From Sphingopyxis bauzanensis (GTDB lineage: Bacteria > Pseudomonadota > Alphaproteobacteria > Sphingomonadales > Sphingomonadaceae), in the NCBI RefSeq assembly GCF_002205675.1, contig NZ_NISK01000004.1, forward strand, positions 1-64,000: a stretch of 64,000 nucleotides of DNA. Reading direction: 5' to 3'. Positions 57,941 to 64,000 of the stretch are shown here, one piece after another. Positions within the stretch are counted from its first letter, which is position 1. Each line of letters starts with the position of its first letter. Below the pieces are notes generated by a model. The model worked only from the letters and a program-made list of their open reading frames with translations. It ran no database searches and had not been told where the DNA came from. The position numbers and the translations under genes are program-made.

Positions 57941-59200
57941 ATGGATCAATTTGCACTTCGTGACGGCGTCCTTCACGCCGAAGACATTCCGCTGCCCCGT
58001 ATCGCCGAAGAAGTCGGCACCCCCGTCTATGTCTATTCGCGCGCGATGCTCGAACGCCACGCGCAGGAATTTCGTGACGGGTTGAAGGACGTGCCGCGCA
58101 AGCACCTTGCCTTTGCGATCAAGAGCAACCCCAACCTCGGCGTGCTGCGTGTGCTGGCGCGGCAGGGCTATGGCGCCGACGTCGTGTCGGGCGGCGAGCT
58201 CGAACGCGCGCTCGCGGCGGGCATGGCGCCCGAGGACATCGTCTTCTCGGGCGTCGGCAAGACCCGCGCCGAGCTGGCGCAGGGGCTTGACCGCGGCATC
58301 GGTCAGTTCAACATCGAACATGAACCCGAAGGCATCGCGCTCGCCGAAATCGCGCTGGCGAAGGAAATGACCGCGCGCGCGGTGCTGCGCGTCAATCCCG
58401 ACGTCGACGCGGGCACCCACGCCAAGATTTCGACCGGCAAGGCCGACAACAAGTTCGGCGTCGGCATCGACGTCGCGCCGGCGATGTTCGACCGTCTCGC
58501 CGCGCTCCCCGGGCTCCAGATGCGCGGCATTGCAGTGCATATCGGCAGCCAGCTGACCAGCCTCGACCCGCTCGAATCTGCGTTCACCCGCGTCGGCCGC
58601 CTCGTCGCTGATCTCCGCGCTGGGGGGCACAACATCACCCATGTCGATCTCGGCGGCGGTCTTGGCGTGTCGTACAAGCCCGGCGACAATCCGCCCAGCA
58701 TGGCCGACTATGGCGCCATGGTCGCGCGCGTAACGAAGGATTGGGACGTCACGCTGATGTTCGAACCCGGCCGCGTCATCGCGGGTAACACCGGGGTGCT
58801 GCTGACCGAAGTGTTGTGGGTCAAGCCCGGCGCGACCAACCCGTTCGTCATCGTCGATGCCGCGATGAACGACCTCGCACGCCCGGCGCTGTACGACGCT
58901 TACCACGACTTCGTTGCGGTCCAGCCGAGCGGCGAAAAGATGACCGCGTCGATTGTCGGCCCAGTGTGTGAAACCGGCGACACCTTCGCGCGCGACCGCG
59001 TCACCGACAAGGTCGAGGCCGGCGACCTCGCAGTGTTCCGCACCGCGGGCGCCTATGGTGCGACGATGGCCTCGACCTACAACAGCCGCAGCCTGGTGCC
59101 CGAGGTGCTCGTCGACGGCGATCGCTACATCAAAGTCGCCGACCGCATCGCCGCCAGCACGATCATGGCTGCCGAACGCGTGCCGGACTGGATCGACTAG
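57941..59200 (+). CDS. lysA: Diaminopimelate decarboxylase
   Basis: The 419-residue PLP enzyme converts meso-diaminopimelate to L-lysine. The PLP Lys is in HLAFAIKSNPNLGVLRVL, the Gly-rich phosphate loop is DLGGGLGVSYKPGD, and the dimer-partner residues are in GPVCETGDTFARDR. It begins 17 nt after the lipoprotein stop, so argH, the lipoprotein and lysA form one operon. A terminator hairpin follows. Confidence 0.96.
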   Translation: MDQFALRDGVLHAEDIPLPRIAEEVGTPVYVYSRAMLERHAQEFRDGLKDVPRKHLAFAIKSNPNLGVLRVLARQGYGADVVSGGELERALAAGMAPEDIVFSGVGKTRAELAQGLDRGIGQFNIEHEPEGIALAEIALAKEMTARAVLRVNPDVDAGTHAKISTGKADNKFGVGIDVAPAMFDRLAALPGLQMRGIAVHIGSQLTSLDPLESAFTRVGRLVADLRAGGHNITHVDLGGGLGVSYKPGDNPPSMADYGAMVARVTKDWDVTLMFEPGRVIAGNTGVLLTEVLWVKPGATNPFVIVDAAMNDLARPALYDAYHDFVAVQPSGEKMTASIVGPVCETGDTFARDRVTDKVEAGDLAVFRTAGAYGATMASTYNSRSLVPEVLVDGDRYIKVADRIAASTIMAAERVPDWID

Positions 59201-59202
59201 AC

Positions 59203-59227
59203 CCTCCCCGCAAGCGGGGAGGATTTT
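59203..59227 (+). terminator. Intrinsic terminator after lysA
   Basis: CCTCCCCGC at 59203-59211 and GCGGGGAGG at 59214-59222 pair perfectly around AA, followed by ATTTT. It starts 2 nt after the lysA stop codon. Confidence 0.8.
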
Positions 59228-59253
59228 AGCCGCATTTCTGCTAGGATCTTCCC

Positions 59254-60033
59254 ATGCACCAACTCCCCATCTTCCTGAACCTCACCGGCCGCACCGTCGT
59301 GCTGGTCGGGGAAGGGGAGGCTGCCGAGGCCAAGGCCCGCCTGATCGGGCGCGCAGGCGGACGGATCGTCCAGGCATGGGAACAAGGCGCTACCATCGCC
59401 TTCGTCGCGCTCGACGATGAGGCAGAAGCGCGCACCGCCGCCACCGGCCTCCGCGCCCGCGGCCTGCTCGTCAACGTCGTCGACCGCCCTGACCTCTGCG
59501 ATTTCACCACCCCCGCGATCGTCGACCGAGCCCCCGTCACTATCGCCATCGGCACCGGCGGCGCGTCGGCGGGGCTGGCGAAAGCCGTCCGCCAACGCAT
59601 CGAGGCGCTGCTCCCTGCCCGCCTCGGCGCGCTGGCGTCGGCGCTCTACACCACGCGCGACGCGATGAAGGCGCGCTGGCCCACCCCCGCCGACCGCCGC
59701 CGCGCCATCGACACTGCGCTGGCTCCGGGCGGAGCGCTCGACCCGCTCGATGGCGCAGCGGCGGACAAGGTCGATGCCTGGCTGGCGAGCGAAGTCGCCA
59801 GCCAACCGCCGCGCCTCGAAACAATCCGCCTGACCAGCCCCGACCCCGACGACCTAACCCTCCGCGCCGCGCGCCTGCTGGGCGAGGCCGACCATATATT
59901 CCACCCCGCCGACGTTGCGCCCGCAATCATCGCCCGCGCTCGCGCCGATGCCGTGCGGCATGTCGCGGATGCGACGCCGCAGGAGGCTCCGGCAGGTTTG
60001 TCGCTGTGGCTGGAAATGCCGGACGACTGCTAG
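59254..60033 (+). CDS. Siroheme-synthesis dehydrogenase/ferrochelatase with a vestigial C-terminal domain
   Basis: The 259-residue protein corresponds to the N-terminal half of CysG (Met8p-type): LPIFLNLTGRTVVLVGEGEA is the NAD site and VTIAIGTGGASAGLAKAVRQ the next block. It should oxidise precorrin-2 and insert iron to make siroheme. The last 60 residues (IRLTSPDPDDLTLRAARLLG and IIARARADAVRHV) resemble the beginning of the uroporphyrinogen methyltransferase domain but stop before its catalytic part. The methyltransferase step must be supplied elsewhere. Confidence 0.82.
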   Translation: MHQLPIFLNLTGRTVVLVGEGEAAEAKARLIGRAGGRIVQAWEQGATIAFVALDDEAEARTAATGLRARGLLVNVVDRPDLCDFTTPAIVDRAPVTIAIGTGGASAGLAKAVRQRIEALLPARLGALASALYTTRDAMKARWPTPADRRRAIDTALAPGGALDPLDGAAADKVDAWLASEVASQPPRLETIRLTSPDPDDLTLRAARLLGEADHIFHPADVAPAIIARARADAVRHVADATPQEAPAGLSLWLEMPDDC

Positions 60034-60050
60034 CGACCGGAAGTGGATGT

Positions 60051-60183
60051 TCCTCCCTATGGTGTAGCCATGGGGAGGTGGCAGCGCGAAGCGCTGACGG
60101 ACGGGCTTTGGTGCCTGCGTTTCTGCCCTTCCACCCCTCACTTCGCGAGCGGCCCCCTCCCCTTCGCTCCGCGACAGGGAGGC
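60051..60183. repeat. Intergenic repeat, family A (copy 3)
   Basis: It starts TCCTCCCTATGGTGTAGCCA, includes GGGGAGGTGGCAGCGCGAAG and CGCTGACGGACGGGCTTTGG, and ends with GCTCCGCGACAGGGAGG. The ends are inverted copies. It lies between the siroheme gene and the convergent YncE-like gene. Confidence 0.8.
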
Positions 60184-60221
60184 TCGGCTTCGTCGGCTCC
60201 ACACCCCCGCACTCTCGCCCC

Positions 60222-61181
60222 CTAAGGCGCAATCGCCAACCCATCCCCCTGCTTCCCCGCAGCGATCCGGCGCAGCACAGTGCCGCTCGCAACCTCGATC
60301 TCCGCGACCTTGTCCACCCCTGTTTCCGCCGCATAGAGCCGCTTCGAATCGGGGCTGAACAGCAAGGTCACCTGCCGCGCCGCGCCGCCCTCCGACACCT
60401 GGATCTTCCGCACCGGTGTGCGGGTTTCGGCGTCGAACAGGCTGATCGTTCCCGCGCCGATATTGCTCGTCGCGATCAGTCTGCCGTCGGGGCTCGCCAG
60501 CACGCGGATCGCGACCGGATCGACCGGCTGCTCGGCCACCTTACCGCCCGTCGCCACATCCCACACCGACACACGCGCCGCCGCCAGGTCGCCGACCCAA
60601 AGCTCGCGCCCGCCCTTCGCTAGCGCCAGCCCTTCGGGCCGCCCGCCGACCGCAAGATCGCCCAGCTTCGTCCCCGCGTTCAGGTCCAGCACGCTGACCG
60701 TCCCCGACCCGATATTGGCGACATAGGCAGTGCGGTTGTCAGGTGCGACGACGACCATGTGCGATCCCTGCTGCCCCGTCGCGATCGACGTCACCGTGCC
60801 ATCGGGGGCGACCACCGCGACCGACTGGCTGCCCTCGGTCGTCGCGACCAGCCTCCCGTCGGCCAGCCACAACAGCCCGTGCGGCCGCTGGTTCGGGCTG
60901 AGGTCGATCGTCTTGACCTTCGTCCGCGCCGCGACATCGAACACGTCTATCGTCGTCCCGCCATAAGCGACCACCGCCGCCTGCTGGCCGTCGGGCGACA
61001 CCGCGATCTCGTGCGGCATCTTGCCCGTCGGCAATCGCGCCAGCTCCTCGCCCGACGCCAGCGCGACCAAACTCAACGTATCCTCGCCCTTGTTGCCGAT
61101 CAGCAGCGTTTCGGCGGCGGCGGGCGCGGACGGCAGCTGGGCGAGGGCGGCGACCAGCGCGGTGGTAAGCGTGCGGCGCAT
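60222..61181 (-). CDS. YncE-like secreted beta-propeller protein
   Basis: The 319-residue protein has a signal peptide (ALAQLPSAPAAAE) and about six or seven propeller blades such as MPHEIAVSPDGQQAAVVAYG, VVVAPDNRTAYVANIGSGTV and IRVLASPDGRLIATSNIGAG. YncE-like proteins bind ligands or DNA in the periplasm; no catalytic role can be assigned. The ATG at 61181 follows GGGAG and gives the signal peptide. Confidence 0.82.
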   Translation of the reverse strand: MRRTLTTALVAALAQLPSAPAAAETLLIGNKGEDTLSLVALASGEELARLPTGKMPHEIAVSPDGQQAAVVAYGGTTIDVFDVAARTKVKTIDLSPNQRPHGLLWLADGRLVATTEGSQSVAVVAPDGTVTSIATGQQGSHMVVVAPDNRTAYVANIGSGTVSVLDLNAGTKLGDLAVGGRPEGLALAKGGRELWVGDLAAARVSVWDVATGGKVAEQPVDPVAIRVLASPDGRLIATSNIGAGTISLFDAETRTPVRKIQVSEGGAARQVTLLFSPDSKRLYAAETGVDKVAEIEVASGTVLRRIAAGKQGDGLAIAP

Positions 61182-61269
61182 AGAAATCTCCCGATTCGAT
61201 CCCCGCCATCCTATGCCGCGCCGCCGCCGGGGCAAGCCGCGTACGACCAGCGACATCGCGGTAAGTTAA

Positions 61270-61685
61270 CTGACACACCGCGTCCCGCCGCCTAGCCTCG
61301 ATCCCCGGCGGCTGGCCCCCGAAAACCTGTCGGTCAGCCTGAACATCATGGACGAGGGCGAGCATGTCCCCTGGCGCGCCAGTATAGTCGTCGCCCTGGG
61401 CCGGGAAGCGGGCGAGCCCGCGGACAAGGCCCCCGCCATCGCCCGCCGCCCGACGCTGACCAGCGGCGAACTGCTCCTCCGCTGCGCCGTCCACCTGAGC
61501 GCCGAGGCGCACGACATCGCCGACCATGTCGCGCAGACGCACCCCGTCCCCCGCGTCCGCGCGGGCGCCATTGCCGCGCTGGCGGCGGTGAGGAAGGGCG
61601 CTGGCCGGCCGCGGTGCTGGAGCGGGGGATGCGGGATCGCGATGCGCGGGTCCGGGACGTTTGCGCGCGGTGGCTGGCAACCTGA
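61270..61685 (+). pseudogene. Possible decayed gene with HEAT-like repeats
   Basis: A plus-strand frame reads NLSVSLNIMDEGEHVPWRAS, HLSAEAHDIADHVAQTHPVP and RVRAGAIAALAAV, and after a one-base shift near 61597-61605 continues as WPAAVLERGMRDRDARVRDV, ending CARWLAT at a TGA (61683-61685). Repeated helical units of this kind resemble HEAT repeats. No start or ribosome site is visible at the 5' end, so it looks like the tail of a lost gene. This is a low-confidence reading. Confidence 0.4.
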
Positions 61686-61715
61686 TCCTCCCTGTCGTCG
61701 CGCGACAGGGAGGAT
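61685..61715 (-). terminator. 13-bp perfect hairpin after gpsA
   Basis: ATCCTCCCTGTCG at 61685-61697 and CGACAGGGAGGAT at 61703-61715 are perfect inverted copies with a 5-nt loop, just after the gpsA stop on the minus strand. The arms are the same sequences that end the family-A repeats, so this may be a minimal copy of that element. Confidence 0.7.
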
Positions 61716-61718
61716 TGA

Positions 61719-62720
61719 TCAGCCCGGATGCGCTTCGTCGCCGACCGCCGAGCGGAGCAGGCCGCGAAACACGTCCTGCGCGCTGCGTTTGCCCTGTGTC
61801 ACGTCGAAGACGTCGCGCGCGATCGGCATGGCGAGATCATAGCGTTCGGCGAGCGCGATGACGGTCGGCGCGCTCTTTACCCCCTCGGCCACCATGTTCA
61901 TGCCCGCGATGATCTCGTCGATTGGGCGGCCCTTGCCGAGTTCGACCCCGACGTGGCGATTGCGGCTCAAGGGGCTGGTGCAGGTCGCGATCAGGTCGCC
62001 CATGCCGGTGAGGCCCGAAAAGGTTTCGGGGCGGCCGCCCATCGCGACGCCGAGCCGGGTGATTTCGGCGAGGCCGCGCGTCATCAGCGCCGAGCGGGTG
62101 TTGTCCCCTGCCCCCAGCCCGTCGCCCATGCCGACGGCGATCGCGATGATATTCTTGAGCACCCCGCCGAGTTCGCAGCCGAGCAGGTCGGTGTTGGTAT
62201 AGACGCGGAACAGCCCCGAATGGAACACCGGCTGGAGCGCGCGGACGACGATCTCATCCTCCATCGACAGCACGCTGGCCGCCGCCTGCCCGGTCATGAT
62301 TTCGCGCGCGAGATTGGGGCCGGTGAGGACGCCGACGGGGTGGCCGGGGAGCACCTCCTCGATCAGTTCGGTCATGCGTTTGCCCGAGGAAAGTTCGAGG
62401 CCTTTGGTCAGACTGATGACGGGTACCCAGGGGCGGAGGTGCTGGCGTGCCTCCTCGAGTACGCTGCGAAAGCTGTGCGAGGGGACGCCCATGATCAGGA
62501 CGTCGGCACCGGCAACGACTTCGGCCATGTCGCCGGTCGCACGCAGCGTCGTCGGCAGCTTGATGCCGGGCAGATAATTGCGGTTCTCGTTGTCGCGGTT
62601 GATGCCCTCGACCGTCTCGGCATCGCGCGCCCACAGGGTGATCGGCGCATTGCGCGACACCACCGCCGCGACCGTCGTCCCCCAGCTGCCCCCACCGAGC
62701 AGGCCGACCTTCAGGCGCAT
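61719..62720 (-). CDS. gpsA: NAD(P)-dependent glycerol-3-phosphate dehydrogenase
   Basis: The 333-residue enzyme reduces dihydroxyacetone phosphate to sn-glycerol-3-phosphate for phospholipid synthesis. The NAD site is VGLLGGGSWGTTVAAVVSRN; LTGPNLAREI, GCELGGVLKNIIAIAVGMGD with the catalytic Lys, and RSALMTRGLAEI are conserved blocks. The ATG at 62720 has AGGGGAGAG in front; the longer frame reads through a repeat and is rejected. Confidence 0.95.
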   Translation of the reverse strand: MRLKVGLLGGGSWGTTVAAVVSRNAPITLWARDAETVEGINRDNENRNYLPGIKLPTTLRATGDMAEVVAGADVLIMGVPSHSFRSVLEEARQHLRPWVPVISLTKGLELSSGKRMTELIEEVLPGHPVGVLTGPNLAREIMTGQAAASVLSMEDEIVVRALQPVFHSGLFRVYTNTDLLGCELGGVLKNIIAIAVGMGDGLGAGDNTRSALMTRGLAEITRLGVAMGGRPETFSGLTGMGDLIATCTSPLSRNRHVGVELGKGRPIDEIIAGMNMVAEGVKSAPTVIALAERYDLAMPIARDVFDVTQGKRSAQDVFRGLLRSAVGDEAHPG

Positions 62721-62781
62721 ATCTCTCTCCCCTGTTTTTTGGGCAGAGTGGCGGGGGAATGGCGGGTTGGCAAGGTGCTCA

Positions 62782-62915
62782 TCCTCCCTGTCGCGCAGCG
62801 ATGGGGAGGTGGCAGCGCGAAGCGCTGACGGAGGGGCTTTGGGGCGAGGTCGCGGCCCCTCCACCACTTGCTTCGCAAGCGGTCCCCCTCCCCATGGCTT
62901 CGCACAGGGAGGATT
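62782..62915. repeat. Intergenic repeat, family A (copy 4)
   Basis: The element runs from TCCTCCCTGTCGCGCAGCGA through GGGGAGGTGGCAGCGCGAAG, CGCTGACGGAGGGGCTTTGG and CCACTTGCTTCGCAAGCGGT to GCTTCGCACAGGGAGGATTA. The two ends are inverted copies. Its right end reaches the stop codon of the hydrolase gene at 62914. Confidence 0.85.
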
Positions 62916-63846
62916 AGTGTTTGGCAATAAAACCCTTCATCACCGCAGCGGTCGCCTTGGGATCCTCGATCATCGGGACATGGCCGACATGTTCGAAAAT
63001 ATGGCTCTGGCTGCCCGCGATGCCCGCTTCGAGCACCGGCACACAGCTGACGTCAAGCAGGCGGTCGTGGCGTCCCCAGATGATCAGCGTCGGCGCCTTG
63101 ACCTCGCCCAGCCGGTCATTGAGCGGATGGTCGCGGCCTTCGTTCGCGATGACCCAGAAAATGCTGTCGAGCTGGTCGCGATATTTGAGCGCGTCGGCGT
63201 AGAGCACGGGTTTGAGGCGCGCCGGGATATAGGGCGGTTTGTGGACAACCATGCCGACCAGCCGGTCAGCGTCCTCCAGCCCCGCAAGGACGAGCGGGTT
63301 ATAATCCTCGTTCGCCGCCTGTTTCTGCAGATCGCTTTCGTTGGCGCCGTTGACTCCGGCGTTGTTGAGCAGGATTAGGCTGGCGAGCGCGCCCGGATAG
63401 TCGATCGCGTAACGCAGCGCGATCCAGCCGCCCATGCTGTTGCCACCGACATGCGGGCGGTCAAGACCGAGGGTATCGGCGAATTGCTTGAGCCGCGCGG
63501 TCTGCGCGCCAAGGTCATAGGCGAGGTCGGGGTTGCGCTCATTCTCGCCGAAGCCCGGCAGGTCGGGAGCGATGAAATGATAGTCGCGCGTCAGGTACGG
63601 CGCGATCATCGACCAATTATCCTTGTCGCCGGCAAAGCCATGGACGAGCAGCAGCAAGGGTTTCGCGGGGTCGCCGCCCTCCAGATACGGCCAGTTGCGG
63701 CCATCGACGGTGACGCTTTTCTGTACCATCCGCCCACGCTGGCGCAGCAACGCGCGACCGAGCGCGACGAGGCGGCCAGGGAAGATGAAATACATCAGCG
63801 CCAGCGCGATGAGCGGAGCGAAGAGGAGGATGAGGAGGATTTTCAT
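62914..63846 (-). CDS. Alpha/beta-hydrolase with N-terminal membrane anchor
   Basis: The 310-residue protein has an N-terminal hydrophobic segment (LLILLFAPLIALALMYFIF), then an alpha/beta hydrolase: oxyanion region LLLVHGFAGDKDN, nucleophile GGNSMGGWIAL, the acid in IIWGRHDRLLD and the His in FEHVGHVPMIE. It belongs to the lipase/esterase-like group of membrane-anchored hydrolases. The substrate is unknown. The stop codon lies at the edge of a repeat. Confidence 0.85.
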   Translation of the reverse strand: MKILLILLFAPLIALALMYFIFPGRLVALGRALLRQRGRMVQKSVTVDGRNWPYLEGGDPAKPLLLLVHGFAGDKDNWSMIAPYLTRDYHFIAPDLPGFGENERNPDLAYDLGAQTARLKQFADTLGLDRPHVGGNSMGGWIALRYAIDYPGALASLILLNNAGVNGANESDLQKQAANEDYNPLVLAGLEDADRLVGMVVHKPPYIPARLKPVLYADALKYRDQLDSIFWVIANEGRDHPLNDRLGEVKAPTLIIWGRHDRLLDVSCVPVLEAGIAGSQSHIFEHVGHVPMIEDPKATAAVMKGFIAKH

Positions 63847-63861
63847 GGTCTGGTCCTTTGG

Positions 63862-63883
63862 CCCCTCCCCTTCAGGGGCGGGG
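63862..63883 (-). terminator. Hairpin after the last hydrolase gene
   Basis: CCCCTCCCC at 63862-63870 and GGGGCGGGG at 63875-63883 pair with one mismatch around TTCA. It lies directly downstream of the stop of the minus-strand gene that runs off the right edge. No T-run follows. Confidence 0.5.

Positions 63884-64000
<117 letters not shown>

Overview
The window is about 64 kb of high-GC alphaproteobacterial chromosome. The CtrA inhibitor SciP, the gene content and the codon style point to Sphingomonadaceae, and Sphingopyxis seems the best fit. That assignment rests on recognising protein families by eye; no search was run. No rRNA, convincing tRNA or CRISPR array was seen.

Layout. Positions 1-1365 hold two tandem nucleotidyltransferase genes, the first cut by the window edge and the second fused to a HEPN domain. 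Positions 2023-9602 are a metal-resistance block: a DmeR/RcnR-type repressor, a CDF exporter with a long His tract, a secreted His-rich protein, and a CzcCBA-type RND efflux system, all on the plus strand with tight spacing. Positions 9857-16492 carry three GntR/HutC-type regulators around a TonB-dependent receptor and a PepSY membrane protein. Positions 15728-23708 are a complete five-step histidine utilisation locus (hutC-hutF facing hutI-H-G-U-D). The hut control region and the receptor promoter share a HutC-like operator core, which suggests one regulon linking outer-membrane uptake with histidine breakdown.

Positions 23740-27485 are accessory DNA: a frameshifted glycosyltransferase remnant, about 1 kb without a recognisable gene, then an AlpA-type regulator, a 59-residue ORF and a large serine recombinase. 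Positions 27551-35000 are mostly lipid and acyl-CoA metabolism (carboxyltransferase, SDR, acyl-CoA dehydrogenase) plus a VOC protein, a DMT transporter and the tRNA t6A enzyme. Then come a CHASE2-EAL cyclic-di-GMP protein, a 20-residue mini-ORF with its own terminator, class Ia ribonucleotide reductase nrdAB, and an IS5 fragment fused to a broken GIY-YIG gene.

Positions 42346-64000 are housekeeping and envelope functions: secreted proteins, a sulfatase-fold membrane enzyme, a DsbA-like protein, mnmA, sciP, lepA, a TlpA-like thioredoxin, argH-lipoprotein-lysA, a siroheme enzyme, a YncE-like propeller, gpsA and two hydrolases. Several intergenic gaps carry recurring palindromic repeats. One family, with a core reading GCGAAGCGCTGACGG, occurs at four or more places in the second half of the window.
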